Source of the DNA: DATHSY01 sp046729855
GTDB lineage: Bacteria > Actinomycetota > UBA4738 > HRBIN12
Reading direction: 5' to 3'
NCBI GenBank assembly: GCA_046729855.1
Contig: JBKPHM010000032.1
Span: 1 to 37,376 of the forward strand
DNA: 37,376 nt
Positions 20,648-30,028 of the stretch are shown here, one piece after another; position 1 is the first letter of the stretch; the number at the start of each line of letters is the position of its first letter. The notes under the pieces are model-generated. The model did no database searches. It was given only the letters and a program-made list of their open reading frames with translations, and was not told where the DNA came from. Position numbers and translations under genes: made by a program.

Positions 20648-21976
20648 GTGGGCACCCTCTTCGGGACGGACGGCGTGCGTGGCGTTTTCGGCGTCGATCT
20701 CTCGACGCAGCTCGCGTGCGACCTCGGCCGCGCGGCCGTGGCCGTGTTGCGACGGTACGAGGCCGGCGACCCGGTGATCGTGATCGCGCGCGACACGCGG
20801 GCGTCGGGGGAACCGCTCGAGGAGGCGCTCGCCGACGGGATCCTGTCCGCTGGCGCGAGCGTGATCCTGGCGGGGATCGAGCCGACGCCGGCGGTCGCGT
20901 TCCTCACGACAGAGCTGGGAGCGTCGGCGGGGGCCGTCATCTCCGCGTCGCACAACCCGGCCGACGACAACGGGATCAAGTTCTTCGGACCCCTCGGGTT
21001 CAAGCTGACCGACGAGCTCGAGGAGGAGATCGAGCGAGAGGTCGCCGAGCCGACCCCGCTCGCCGTCCCGCGCGGAACGGTCCGCGAGGCGGGCGATATC
21101 GCCGAGCGGTACCTGAAGCACGTCGAGGCCGCGGCCGAGTCTTCGCTCGCCGGCATGCGGATCGTCGTCGACTGCGCGAACGGCGCCGCCTATCGCTCCG
21201 CTCCGGACGTGCTGCGCCGCCTGGGCGCCGACGTGATCGCGATCTTCGACGAGCCAGACGGGAGGAACATCAACGCGGGGTGCGGCGCCCTGCATCCAGA
21301 GGTCGTCGCGCGTGCCGTGGTCGAACACGGCGCCGATGCAGGCGTCGCACACGACGGCGACGCCGACCGCGCATTGTTCGCGGACGCGGCCGGCAACGTG
21401 ATCGATGGCGACCACGTCCTGGCGGCGTGCGCGACCGCGTTGAAGGCCGACGGCCAGCTCCCGAAGGACACGATCGTCGCGACGGTGATGTCGAACCTCG
21501 GCCTGCACCAGGCGATGGCACGCGAGGGAATCGCCGTGGTGCAGACACAGGTCGGCGACCGATACGTGCTCGAGGAGATGCTCGCGCGGGGTGCCGAGCT
21601 GGGTGGCGAGCAGTCGGGCCACATCATCTTCCGCAGCCGGGCGACGACGGGCGACGGGCTGATCACCGCGGCCAGGTTCCTGTCGCTCGCGGCCGCGCGC
21701 AGTGCGAGCGTCGCGGAGCTCGCATCCGCGATGCGGAAGTTCCCGCAGGTCCTCGAGAACGTCCGCGTCACGCGGCGTGACGCGCTGGGCGACGCGACCG
21801 ACGTCTGGGCGGCCGTGCGCCAGGCCGAGGCCGAGCTCGACGGCAGCGGCCGGGTCCTTGTCCGCGCCTCCGGAACGGAGCCCGTCGTCCGCGTGATGGT
21901 CGAGGCCGAGACCGAGGACCTCGCTCGCACGCACGCCGAGGCGCTGGCCGAGTGCGTCCGGCAGTCGCTCGGCTAG
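20648..21976 (+). CDS. glmM: Phosphoglucosamine mutase
   Basis: Converts glucosamine-6-phosphate to glucosamine-1-phosphate for UDP-GlcNAc and peptidoglycan. Starts with GTLFGTDGVRGVFGVDLSTQ; phosphoserine loop ISASHNPADDNGIKFFG; metal loop AHDGDADRALF; sugar loop GGEQSGHIIF; phosphate loop RASGTEPVVRVMVE. 442 residues, normal. GTG start. The pair glmM-glmS supplies consecutive steps in the same pathway, separated by 29 bases. Confidence 0.97.
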   Translation: MGTLFGTDGVRGVFGVDLSTQLACDLGRAAVAVLRRYEAGDPVIVIARDTRASGEPLEEALADGILSAGASVILAGIEPTPAVAFLTTELGASAGAVISASHNPADDNGIKFFGPLGFKLTDELEEEIEREVAEPTPLAVPRGTVREAGDIAERYLKHVEAAAESSLAGMRIVVDCANGAAYRSAPDVLRRLGADVIAIFDEPDGRNINAGCGALHPEVVARAVVEHGADAGVAHDGDADRALFADAAGNVIDGDHVLAACATALKADGQLPKDTIVATVMSNLGLHQAMAREGIAVVQTQVGDRYVLEEMLARGAELGGEQSGHIIFRSRATTGDGLITAARFLSLAAARSASVAELASAMRKFPQVLENVRVTRRDALGDATDVWAAVRQAEAELDGSGRVLVRASGTEPVVRVMVEAETEDLARTHAEALAECVRQSLG

Positions 21977-21990
21977 TGCCTTCCCGCTGC

Positions 21991-21996
21991 TAGGCT
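21991..21996 (+). promoter_or_regulatory. Putative -10 box (TAGGCT) for glmS
   Basis: TAGGCT ends nine bases before the ATG of glmS. There is no ribosome binding site in the gap, and the mRNA would start two or three bases before the ATG. Matches the arrangement before glmM, the aldo/keto reductase gene and acpS. Confidence 0.35.
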
Positions 21997-22005
21997 GACG
22001 CCCCC

Positions 22006-23856
22006 ATGTGCGGCATCGTCGGCTACGTCGGGCCCGACGAGGCGCTCCCCATCGTCGTCGACGGGTTGCGCCGCCTCGAGTACCGCGGCTACGACTCCGC
22101 GGGCGTTGCGACGATCGACGGCGGCCTGTTCGTGCTCAAGCGGGCCGGCAAGCTGGCCGAGCTCGAGGACGCCCTCGACGGCGAAGAGCGGCCGGGCGGG
22201 ACGATCGGCATGGGACACACGCGCTGGGCGACGCACGGCGAGCCGAACGACGTCAACGCGCACCCGCACACCGACTGCGAGGGGCGGATCGCGGTGATCC
22301 ACAACGGGATCATCGAGAACTTCGCCGAGCTCCGCGCCGGGCTCGAGAAGCGCGGGCATGGCCTCGTTTCCGACACCGACACCGAGTGCGTCGCACACCT
22401 GCTCGAGGAGCGGCTCGACGGCCGCGATCTGACCTCGGCGGTGCGCTCGGTCGCGAGGGACCTGGAGGGCGCGTACGCGATGGTCGTGCTCGCGCTGGAT
22501 CGCCCCGACGAGCTGGTCGGCGTCCGCGTGTCCTCGCCGCTCGTCCTGGGGATGTGGGACGACGGCGAGGCGATGCTCGCGTCCGACATCCCGGCGCTCC
22601 TCGAGCGCGGCCGCGACGACGGCGAGCGGCCGACGATCTTCCCCGTCGAGGAGGGACGCGTCGTGTCGCTCTCGCGGGATGGCGTCGCGATGCTCGATCT
22701 CGACGGCACGCCGGTCGAGATGCTGCCGCTCCACGTCGATTGGGACGTCACCCGCGCGCAGAAGGGCGGGTTCGACGATTTCATGCTGAAGGAGATCCAC
22801 GAGCAGCCCGATGCCGTGCGCGACACGCTCGTCGGCCGCGTCGGTGCCAACGGCCTGCTCGCGCTCGACGAGCTGCACGTCCCCGCGGACGTCCTCCGCG
22901 ACGTCAACAAGGTCTTCGTCGTCGCGTGCGGCACCGCCTTCCATTCTGGGCTCGTTGCGAAGTACGCGATCGAGCACTGGACGCGGTTGCCCGTCGAGAT
23001 CGAGATCGCCAGCGAGTTCCGCTATCGCGACCCGGTCCTCGGCCCCGACACGCTGACGCTGGCCGTGTCGCAGTCCGGCGAGACGATCGACACGCTGGAG
23101 GCGACGCGCCACGCGCGTCGGCAGGGTTCGCAGGTGATCGCGGTGACCAACACCGTCGGCTCGTCGCTCGCTCGCGAGGCCGACGGCGTGCTGTACACGC
23201 ACGCGGGGCCCGAGATCGGCGTCGCCGCGACCAAGACGTTCGCCACGCAGATGGTCGCGCTTCACGTGGTGGCGCTCTACCTGGCGCAGGTGCGCGGCGC
23301 GATGTTCCCCGAGGAGATCCGCGACGTCGTCGAGCGGATGCACGAGCTCCCCGCGCAGATCCGGCGGGCACTGGAGCTCGACGGGCAGATCCGCGGGCTC
23401 GCCGAGCGCTACCACGATCGCCCGGACGTCCTGTTCATCGGCCGGCACACGGGATACCCCGCGGCTCTCGAGGGGGCGCTGAAGCTGAAGGAGATCAGCT
23501 ACGTCCACGCCGAGGGCTGCCCGGCTGGGGAGCTGAAGCACGGGCCGATCGCGCTGGTCGAGCCCGGCGTCCCGGTCGTCGCGGTCGCGACCGAGTGCCA
23601 CGTCTACCCGAAGATGCTCTCGAACATCCAGGAGGTCCGTGCGCGCGGCGCATCCGTCCTGGCCGTCGCGACCGAGGGCGACGGGAAGATCGGCGACCTC
23701 GCGAAGGACGTGCTGTTCGTGCCGAGGACGCCCGAGCTGCTCGCGCCGGTCGTGGTCGTCGTGCCGCTCCAGTTGTTCGCATACCACGTCGCGAAGCGCC
23801 GCGGCTGCGACGTGGACCAGCCGAGGAACCTGGCCAAGAGCGTCACGGTCGAGTGA
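22006..23856 (+). CDS. glmS: Glutamine-fructose-6-phosphate aminotransferase (isomerizing)
   Basis: Makes glucosamine-6-phosphate from fructose-6-phosphate and glutamine. The type 2 glutaminase domain (about 1-220) has the catalytic N-terminal Cys (MCGIVGYVG), GHTRWATHG and the NGIIENF loop. Two SIS domains follow (about 280-420 and 450-600) with ACGTAFHSG, SQSGETIDTLEA and the C-terminal AKSVTVE. 616 residues, as expected. No glmS ribozyme or other long leader is present, since the gap to glmM is 29 bp. Confidence 0.97.
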   Translation: MCGIVGYVGPDEALPIVVDGLRRLEYRGYDSAGVATIDGGLFVLKRAGKLAELEDALDGEERPGGTIGMGHTRWATHGEPNDVNAHPHTDCEGRIAVIHNGIIENFAELRAGLEKRGHGLVSDTDTECVAHLLEERLDGRDLTSAVRSVARDLEGAYAMVVLALDRPDELVGVRVSSPLVLGMWDDGEAMLASDIPALLERGRDDGERPTIFPVEEGRVVSLSRDGVAMLDLDGTPVEMLPLHVDWDVTRAQKGGFDDFMLKEIHEQPDAVRDTLVGRVGANGLLALDELHVPADVLRDVNKVFVVACGTAFHSGLVAKYAIEHWTRLPVEIEIASEFRYRDPVLGPDTLTLAVSQSGETIDTLEATRHARRQGSQVIAVTNTVGSSLAREADGVLYTHAGPEIGVAATKTFATQMVALHVVALYLAQVRGAMFPEEIRDVVERMHELPAQIRRALELDGQIRGLAERYHDRPDVLFIGRHTGYPAALEGALKLKEISYVHAEGCPAGELKHGPIALVEPGVPVVAVATECHVYPKMLSNIQEVRARGASVLAVATEGDGKIGDLAKDVLFVPRTPELLAPVVVVVPLQLFAYHVAKRRGCDVDQPRNLAKSVTVE

Positions 23857-23878
23857 CGGCGGCACGCCCGGCGGCCGT

Positions 23879-23884
23879 TACCCT
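23879..23884 (+). promoter_or_regulatory. Putative -10 box (TACCCT) for acpS
   Basis: TACCCT directly precedes the ATG at 23885 and is six bases from the in-frame GTG at 23891. If it is used, translation would start at the GTG of a leaderless mRNA. It may open the long acpS-to-epimerase operon. No convincing -35. Confidence 0.3.
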
Positions 23885-24268
23885 ATGGCCGTGGAGATCG
23901 TCGGGCTCGGCGTCGACATCTGCGAGATCGCACGGATAGAGCGGGCCCTGACGAGGCATTCGGCGATGCGAGAGCGCGTGTTCACGGCCGAGGAGCGCGC
24001 CTATTGCGACTCTCGGGCGCGGCCTGCCGAGAGCTACGCGGGTCGGTTCGCCGCGCGCGAGGCCGTGATCAAAGCGCTCGGTGGGTACCGCGGAAGGCGG
24101 TGGCAGGATGTCAGCGTGACGCGGTCGCCGGCCGGCGCGCCGGCGATCCGGCTCGAGGGCAACGCGAAGGTCCGGGCCGACCGGCTCGGCGTCGACCGCG
24201 TGCTGATCACGTTCACTCATGAGCGGGCGAACGCGGTCGCGTTCGCTGTCGCGGTCGCCGAGCGATGA
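23885..24268 (+). CDS. acpS: Holo-[acyl-carrier-protein] synthase
   Basis: Transfers 4'-phosphopantetheine from CoA to acyl carrier protein. The N-terminal GLGVDICEIARIERAL holds the magnesium-binding Asp, and RFAAREAVIKALGGYRGRRW holds the second metal/CoA motif (normally FxxKEAxxKA; here Ala-Arg replaces the usual Ala-Lys). 127 residues from the ATG at 23885, or 125 from the GTG at 23891 if the promoter-like TACCCT is real. It overlaps nnr by four bases. Confidence 0.93.
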   Translation: MAVEIVGLGVDICEIARIERALTRHSAMRERVFTAEERAYCDSRARPAESYAGRFAAREAVIKALGGYRGRRWQDVSVTRSPAGAPAIRLEGNAKVRADRLGVDRVLITFTHERANAVAFAVAVAER

Positions 24269-25791
24269 GGCCGATCCTGACGCCGGCGGAGGCCGGCGCG
24301 CTCGACCGCGACAGCCGGGCGCGCGGCATCCCCGTCGAGACGCTGATGGAAAACGCAGGGCGCGAGGTCGCGCGCGCGGCCGCGGCGGTCGCCGGCGGCC
24401 TGTACGGCCGTCGGGCGGTCGTGGTCTGCGGGAAGGGCAACAACGGTGGCGACGGCCTGGTCGCGGCGCGGTACCTGTCGCGGTGGGGGATGCGCGTCGC
24501 GGTGGTGATGCTCGAGCGCGCGGACGACCTTCGCGACCCGGCCGCGACGAACCTCCGGCGCCTCGACGAGACGGACGTCCGCGCCCGCGCCTTTGCCCTC
24601 CCGGTCCTGGAACGGGAGCTCGCACGCGCCGACGTGGCGATCGACGCGATCTTCGGCACCGGCTTCCGTGGGATGCCTGAGGAGGTGTTCGCCAAGGCGA
24701 TCGCCTCGCTGAACGAGGCAGAGGTGCCGGTCGTCGCCGTCGACATCCCCTCGGGGGTGAACGGCGAGACCGGGGTCGTCGACGGCGTCGCCGTGAACGC
24801 GACGGTGACGGTGACGTTCGGCGCGGCCAAACCGGGCGCGGTCCTGTTCCCGGGCGCGGAGCATGCGGGTCTGGTGCAGGTGGTCGACATCGGGTTCCCG
24901 GGCGAGCTGCTGCGGAGCCGGCTCGCCTTGCTCGAGGCGAGCGACGTGGCCGCCGCGCTGCCGCCGCGTGCCGCGGACACGCACAAGCGTGCGGCGGGCG
25001 TCGTAACGGTCGTCGGGGGCTCGCGCCGGATGACCGGCGCCGTGACGCTCGCGGCAGAGGCCGCGTACCGGGCGGGCGCGGGGCTCGTGTCCGTCGCGGT
25101 CCCCGCGTCGATCCTGCCGGTCGTGCAGACCGTTCTGCGCGAGCCCACCTTCGTCCCACTCCAGGAGACCGACGACGGCACGGTCGCGTCCGGCGGCGAG
25201 CTCTTCGACCGGGTCCTCGCGAACGCCGATGCCGTCGCGGTCGGTCCGGGCATGACCACCGACGATCGGACCGCATCGTTCGTCCGGTCGCTCGTGCGGG
25301 CGTCGCCAGCTCCGGTCATCCTCGACGCCGACGGCCTCAACGCGTTCGTCGGCCACGTCGGCGATCTGCCGGACCGGAAGTCGCCGCTCGTGATGACCCC
25401 GCACGCGGGCGAGTTCGCGCGGCTGACCGGGACGACCGCGAGCGTCGTCGGGGCCGATCGCGTGGCCCACGCACGGCGGCTCGCCTCCGAGACGGATGCG
25501 ATCGTCCTGCTGAAGGGCAGTCGCACCGTGATCGCGTCACCGGACGGCTCCGCGGTGGTGAACCCGACCGGCGGGCCGTACCTCGCGACCGGTGGTACGG
25601 GCGACGTCCTCACAGGTGTGATCGCGGCGTTCGTCGCGCGCGGCGTGCAGCCGGCCGATGCTGCCGCGGCCGCCGCATACGTCCACGGCCTCGCTGGGCA
25701 GCTCGCCGGGCGCGAGCGCGGCGAGGGCGCGACCGCGGGCGATGTGCTCGCCAGGGTGTCGGAGGCGATCCGGGAGGTCGTCGCCGTGTGA
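24265..25791 (+). CDS. nnr: Bifunctional NAD(P)HX epimerase / dehydratase
   Basis: Repairs hydrated NAD(P)H. The N-terminal YjeF-type epimerase domain (about 1-215) shows VVVCGKGNNGGDGLVAARYL and DAIFGTGFRG. The C-terminal ribokinase-like dehydratase (about 225-508) shows VVGGSRRMTGAVTLAAEAAY, VLLKGSRTVIASPDG and the ATGGTGDVLTGVIAAF signature. 508 residues, the usual fused bacterial form. ATG in an ATGA overlap with acpS; GTGA overlap with alr. Confidence 0.95.
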   Translation: MRPILTPAEAGALDRDSRARGIPVETLMENAGREVARAAAAVAGGLYGRRAVVVCGKGNNGGDGLVAARYLSRWGMRVAVVMLERADDLRDPAATNLRRLDETDVRARAFALPVLERELARADVAIDAIFGTGFRGMPEEVFAKAIASLNEAEVPVVAVDIPSGVNGETGVVDGVAVNATVTVTFGAAKPGAVLFPGAEHAGLVQVVDIGFPGELLRSRLALLEASDVAAALPPRAADTHKRAAGVVTVVGGSRRMTGAVTLAAEAAYRAGAGLVSVAVPASILPVVQTVLREPTFVPLQETDDGTVASGGELFDRVLANADAVAVGPGMTTDDRTASFVRSLVRASPAPVILDADGLNAFVGHVGDLPDRKSPLVMTPHAGEFARLTGTTASVVGADRVAHARRLASETDAIVLLKGSRTVIASPDGSAVVNPTGGPYLATGGTGDVLTGVIAAFVARGVQPADAAAAAAYVHGLAGQLAGRERGEGATAGDVLARVSEAIREVVAV

Positions 25792-26888
25792 GGCGGTTCC
25801 GTCCGACCGTGGTCGAGGTCGACCTCGAGGCGATCCGGCACAACGTGCGGATGCTCAAGCCCGCGGACACCGAGCTGATGGCGGTCCTGAAGGCAGACGG
25901 GTACGGCCACGGCGACGCGGCCGTGGCCCGCGCGGCGCTGCAGGCCGGCGCGAGCTGGCTCGGGGTCGCGCTCGTCGAGGAGGGGATCGGGCTTCGCGAT
26001 GCGGGGCTCCGGGCGCCGATCCTCGTCCTGTCCGAGTTTCCGCCGGGCTCGGAGAAGGACGCGCTCGAGGCCGGTCTCACGCCGAGCGTGTACGGGCGCG
26101 AGGGCGTGCGCGCGCTTCAGGAGGCCGCCGCCGGCCGCGATGTCGGCGTACACGTGAAGGTGGACACGGGGATGCATCGCGTCGGCGTCTGGCCGCCCGA
26201 GGCGGCCGCAGGCTTCTGCCGCGACGTGCTCGACGCCGGCCTTCGGGTCGACGGCCTCTGGACGCACTTCGCCGCCTCGGAGTCGGACGCCGAGGGGACG
26301 GGCGAGCAGCTCGCCCGGTTCAGGCGGGCGCTCGACGACGTCCGCGCCGCGGGCGTCTGGCCGCGGTTGGCGCACGCGGCGAACAGCGCGGCCACGATCC
26401 TGCACCCGGAGGCGCACCTGGACCTCGTCCGGCCGGGCGCCGCGATGTACGGGATCGACCCCGGCGAGCAGCTCGGGCCGCGCGCCGGGCTCCGGCCGTC
26501 GCTCACGTGGCGGTCGGCGGTGTCGTTCGTGCGGCGGCTGCCGGCTGGCGAGCGGCTTTCGTACGGGTGGCGGTACACGCTCGAACGCGACGCGAACGTC
26601 GCGACGGTCCCCGTCGGCTACGAGGACGGGTACGCCCGCGCGCTGTCGTCGCGGGCGGACGTGCTGATCCGCGGCCGGCGATACCCCGTCGCCGGAACCG
26701 TGACGATGGACCAGTTCCTCGTGGACTGCGACGGCGACGACGTCGCGCCGGGCGACGAGGTGGTTCTGATCGGCGAGCAAGGGGGCGAGCGCATCACCGC
26801 GGAGGAGCTGGCCGCGCACCTCGACACGATCGGATACGAGGTCGTCACGGCGATCTCCAAACGGGTGCCGCGGGAGTACGTCGGGTGA
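25788..26888 (+). CDS. alr: Alanine racemase
   Basis: PLP enzyme making D-alanine for peptidoglycan. Lys35 in MAVLKADGYGHG is the PLP lysine; the second catalytic base is the Tyr in ERLSYGWRY, and GYEDGYARAL plus TVTMDQFLVD are late conserved blocks. The usual Cys of the GRVCMDQ motif is replaced by Thr (TVTMDQ). 366 residues from the GTG, normal. Overlaps nnr and the following hydrolase gene by four bases each. Confidence 0.96.
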   Translation: MRRFRPTVVEVDLEAIRHNVRMLKPADTELMAVLKADGYGHGDAAVARAALQAGASWLGVALVEEGIGLRDAGLRAPILVLSEFPPGSEKDALEAGLTPSVYGREGVRALQEAAAGRDVGVHVKVDTGMHRVGVWPPEAAAGFCRDVLDAGLRVDGLWTHFAASESDAEGTGEQLARFRRALDDVRAAGVWPRLAHAANSAATILHPEAHLDLVRPGAAMYGIDPGEQLGPRAGLRPSLTWRSAVSFVRRLPAGERLSYGWRYTLERDANVATVPVGYEDGYARALSSRADVLIRGRRYPVAGTVTMDQFLVDCDGDDVAPGDEVVLIGEQGGERITAEELAAHLDTIGYEVVTAISKRVPREYVG

Positions 26889-27970
26889 GCCGGCGCCGCA
26901 CGGCGATCGTGGCGGCGGGCGTCGCCGCCGGCGCCATAGCGACCGGCATCGCCGGTCGGGTGATCCTTCGGGCCCGTCGCCGCGACCCCGAGGCGGCGGA
27001 GTACCTCGCGCAGCTCCCGCCCGACGACCTCGGCGCCGTGCGTTCGTTCGACGGGACCGCGATCGCGGTGCGGGCGGCCGGCCAGGTCGGCCTGCCCGTC
27101 CTGGTGTTCGTCCACGGATTCAGCCTCGACCTGACGACATGGCACTACCAGTGGCGCGACCTGTCCGATCGCTACCGGTGCGTGCTGTTCGACCTCCGCT
27201 CGCACGGGCGGAGCGCGCCCGCGGCGTCGGGCGAGCTGACGGTGCAGGCGATGGGACGCGACCTCCATGCCGTGATCGAGCACGCTGCCGCGGGCAGCCC
27301 GGTCGTCGTCGTCGGGCACAGCATGGGCGCGATGGCGATCGTCGCCCTCGCGGAGGCGCACCCCGAGCTGTTCGGCACGAGGATCGCCGGCGTCGCGATC
27401 GTCGGATCCGCCGCGTTCGACGTTCTGCGCGGCGCGATGGGCACGATCGCGGGCGTGCTGCGGCCCCGTCTCGGATCCCTGTCCGACGCGGCGCGCCGGA
27501 TGGACCGGCTGCGGCGGTTGGTGGTCTCGCGCCCCGGCGACCTGGCCGTCCTGATCGCCCGCGCGACGCAGTTCGGACCGGACGCCTCGCCTCGCCTCGT
27601 CGACTACGTCGTGACGCTCGCGGGACGTGCGCCGACGGACGTCTGGACCGACGGGCTCGCTGGGCTCCTCGCCATGGACCTCCGACATGCGCTCGAGCAC
27701 GTCCGCGTGCCCGCACTCGTCGTCGTGGGGGAGCACGACCGCGTCACGCCGCCGTCCACGGCCGTCGAGCTCGCCGGCGCGTTGCCGTTCGGCCGGCTCG
27801 AGGTCGTCCGCGGCGCCGGCCACCAGGCGATGCTCGAACGGCACGACGTCGTCACGGAGCTTCTCGCCAGGTTCGCGCACGAGGTGTTCGCGTCGGCGAA
27901 CGCAACGGTGGCGAAGCCGAAACGCCGAGCCACCAAGCCGAAGCCACCAGCACGTGAGGCACAGGCGTGA
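26885..27970 (+). CDS. Membrane-anchored alpha/beta hydrolase
   Basis: 361 residues. An N-terminal hydrophobic helix (about 6-28, TAIVAAGVAAGAIATGIAGR) looks like a membrane anchor. The fold shows LVFVHGFSLDLTTWHYQW, nucleophile Ser146 in VVGHSMGAMA, the acid in VVVGEHDRVTPP and His in RGAGHQAML, so the triad is complete. A Lys/Pro/Arg-rich tail follows. Substrate unknown. A hydrolase between alr and the tsa genes is a conserved actinobacterial arrangement. GTG start in the GTGA overlap with alr. Confidence 0.88.
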   Translation: MSRRRTAIVAAGVAAGAIATGIAGRVILRARRRDPEAAEYLAQLPPDDLGAVRSFDGTAIAVRAAGQVGLPVLVFVHGFSLDLTTWHYQWRDLSDRYRCVLFDLRSHGRSAPAASGELTVQAMGRDLHAVIEHAAAGSPVVVVGHSMGAMAIVALAEAHPELFGTRIAGVAIVGSAAFDVLRGAMGTIAGVLRPRLGSLSDAARRMDRLRRLVVSRPGDLAVLIARATQFGPDASPRLVDYVVTLAGRAPTDVWTDGLAGLLAMDLRHALEHVRVPALVVVGEHDRVTPPSTAVELAGALPFGRLEVVRGAGHQAMLERHDVVTELLARFAHEVFASANATVAKPKRRATKPKPPAREAQA

Positions 27971-28914
27971 TCACCGACATCGCCGGGATCCGGGTCGGGC
28001 ACTGGACGGACGTTGACGCGGTGACCGGGTGCACGGTCGTCCTGCCGCCCCCCGGCACGATCGGCTCGGGCGAGGTCCGCGGCGGCGCGCCCGGAACCCG
28101 CGAGACCGACCTGCTGCGGCCCGGGATGCTCGTCGAAGAGGTGCACGCCGTTCTGCTCTCGGGCGGCAGCGCGTTCGGCCTCGCCGCCGCTGAAGGCGTG
28201 GTCGCGTGGCTCGAGGAGCGGGGCGTCGGGTTCGACACCGGCGTCGCCAGGGTCCCGATCGTCACCGCCGCGGTGCTGTTCGACCTGGGTGTCGGCGCCG
28301 CCGGCACGAGGCCGGGCCGCGACGAGGGACGTGCCGCGTGCGAGGCGGCGTCGAACGCCGTGGCCGAGGGGAGCGTCGGGGCCGGGACCGGCGCGACCGT
28401 CGCCAAGCTGCACGGTCCACACCGCGCCGTGAAGGGCGGCATCGGGACGGCCTCGGCTCGCGACGGAGGTCTCGTGGTCGGCGCCCTGATGGCCGTCAAT
28501 GCCGTCGGCGAGATCCTCGACGACGACGGTGAGGTCCTGGCCGGTGCCCGACCCGGCGACGAGGGACCGGACGAGGAGGGAACGATCGCGCCGCCGTTCC
28601 CGACGCCGGCCACCAGCACCGTGATCGGCGTCGTTGCGACGAACGCGCGGCTGTCCAAGGAGCGCGCCCACCTGCTCGCGGTCTCCGCGCACGACGGCAT
28701 CCCCGCCGCGGTCCGGCCCGCGCATACACTCTGGGACGGCGATACGGTCTTCACGCTCGTGACCGGCGAGGTGGAAGCGGAGCAGGCGACCGTCGAGCGG
28801 CTGGCCGAGCGGGTCGTGGCGGAGGCGATCCGCCGGGGGGTGCGCGCCGCCACGTCGCTGGGCGGCGTGCCCACCGTGGGCCAGGGCTCGCACACAGGGG
28901 GAGGGCGCATGTGA
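27967..28914 (+). CDS. P1 (DmpA-like) family peptidase
   Basis: 315 residues of the N-terminal-nucleophile family that includes DmpA aminopeptidase. GIRVGHWTDVDAVTGCTVVL at the start, LLSGGSAFGLAAAEGVVAWL and the segment TSTVIGVVATNARLSKERAH carry the family signatures; autocleavage would be expected just before the nucleophile in this last segment. The physiological substrate is unknown for most of the family. GTG at 27967 overlaps the hydrolase stop; the stop overlaps the next gene. Confidence 0.88.
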   Translation: MITDIAGIRVGHWTDVDAVTGCTVVLPPPGTIGSGEVRGGAPGTRETDLLRPGMLVEEVHAVLLSGGSAFGLAAAEGVVAWLEERGVGFDTGVARVPIVTAAVLFDLGVGAAGTRPGRDEGRAACEAASNAVAEGSVGAGTGATVAKLHGPHRAVKGGIGTASARDGGLVVGALMAVNAVGEILDDDGEVLAGARPGDEGPDEEGTIAPPFPTPATSTVIGVVATNARLSKERAHLLAVSAHDGIPAAVRPAHTLWDGDTVFTLVTGEVEAEQATVERLAERVVAEAIRRGVRAATSLGGVPTVGQGSHTGGGRM

Positions 28915-29507
28915 GGACGCTGGAGGAGGCTGCGCGCGAGGCGTCGACGTGCACGCTGTGCCGGCTGGCGAACGGCCGGACGCAGGTGGTGTACGGGGTC
29001 GGGAACCCCAACGCCGACCTGATGTTCATCGGGGAGGGCCCCGGGTACCACGAGGATAAGCAGGGAGAGCCCTTCGTGGGCGCGGCCGGGCAGCTGCTCA
29101 ACACACTGCTGTTCGAGATCGGCCTGCGGCGGGAGGACGTGTACATCAACAACGTCGTGATGTGCCGGCCGCCGGGAAACCGCGATCCCTTCCCCGACGA
29201 GATCGACGCGTGCGCGCCGTACCTGCGCGAGCGGATCCGCCTCATCGACCCGCGCGTGATCGTGACGCTCGGGAACTTCGCGACGAGGGTCGTCCTCGAC
29301 AGGCCGGTCTCGATCAGTCGGGTGCGCGGGCAGCGGTTCACGATCGAGGGGCGGATCGTGATCCCGACGTTCCACCCGGCCGCGATCCTGCGCGGGGGAG
29401 GCGAGGCGTCGCGGCAGATGGCGTCGCTGCGCGCGGACTTCCAGCAGGTGCGGACGGCGCTCGCCGACCTGCCCAAGCCCGTCGAGGAGCAGCTCGGTCT
29501 GTTCTGA
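28911..29507 (+). CDS. Uracil-DNA glycosylase, family 4 (iron-sulfur)
   Basis: Removes uracil from DNA. 198 residues. 4Fe-4S cysteines Cys14 and Cys17 (STCTLCRL) pair with those in VMCRPPGNRDPF and DACAPYL. Motif 1 is FIGEGPGYHEDKQGEPFVG, and motif 2 is PTFHPAAILRG. These are the marks of thermophilic-type family 4 enzymes, common in Actinomycetota. GTG at 28911 in the GTGA overlap with the peptidase gene. Confidence 0.94.
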   Translation: MRTLEEAAREASTCTLCRLANGRTQVVYGVGNPNADLMFIGEGPGYHEDKQGEPFVGAAGQLLNTLLFEIGLRREDVYINNVVMCRPPGNRDPFPDEIDACAPYLRERIRLIDPRVIVTLGNFATRVVLDRPVSISRVRGQRFTIEGRIVIPTFHPAAILRGGGEASRQMASLRADFQQVRTALADLPKPVEEQLGLF

Positions 29508-29530
29508 GGACGTCTGAGGTCCCGCGGACG

Positions 29531-30028
29531 ATGCGCGTCGAGCTGGAGACCCTCGCGGCCGACGACACGCGCGCCCTCGGGGAAGCGATCGCCCAGGTCC
29601 TGCGCGACGGCGATGCGGCGGCGCTGACGGGCGACCTGGGCGCCGGCAAGACCACGTTCGTCCAGGGGATCGCGCGCGGGCTTGGCTCGCCGGCCCACGT
29701 CGCGTCGCCGACGTTCACGCTGGTGAGGGAGTACGACGGCCGGCTGCCGATCCACCACGTCGACGTGTACCGGCTCGACCGGGTGCAGGAGGTCCTCGAT
29801 CTGGCCCTCGACGAGATCGCCGCATCGGGCGGCGTGCTCCTGGTCGAGTGGGGTGATGCGGTCGAAGGGCTGCTGCCCGACGACCATCTGTTGGTCGAGC
29901 TCACCGTCGTCGGCGAGTTCGACGAGGATGACCGACGACGGATCCTGCTGCGGGCCGTCGGGCCGTCGTGGCGGTCCCGCTGGGAGCAGCTCGAGCGCGT
30001 CGTGGAGCCCTGGGCAGCGGCCGCGTGA
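29531..30028 (+). CDS. tsaE: tRNA t6A37 biosynthesis ATPase TsaE
   Basis: ATPase partner of TsaB-TsaD in the synthesis of threonylcarbamoyladenosine at tRNA position 37. Walker A LTGDLGAGKTTFVQGIARG at about residues 33-51, SPTFTLVREYDG, HHVDVYRLD and the WGD motif LLVEWGDAVEGL. 165 residues from the ATG at 29531. The C terminus overlaps tsaB (GTGA). Confidence 0.95.
   Translation: MRVELETLAADDTRALGEAIAQVLRDGDAAALTGDLGAGKTTFVQGIARGLGSPAHVASPTFTLVREYDGRLPIHHVDVYRLDRVQEVLDLALDEIAASGGVLLVEWGDAVEGLLPDDHLLVELTVVGEFDEDDRRRILLRAVGPSWRSRWEQLERVVEPWAAAA

Noticed and set aside
24213..26819. Very long open frame on the minus strand opposite nnr and alr
   Set aside because: Arg/Ala/Pro-rich translation without family motifs; the plus strand encodes two clear enzymes. 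High GC makes such antisense frames common.
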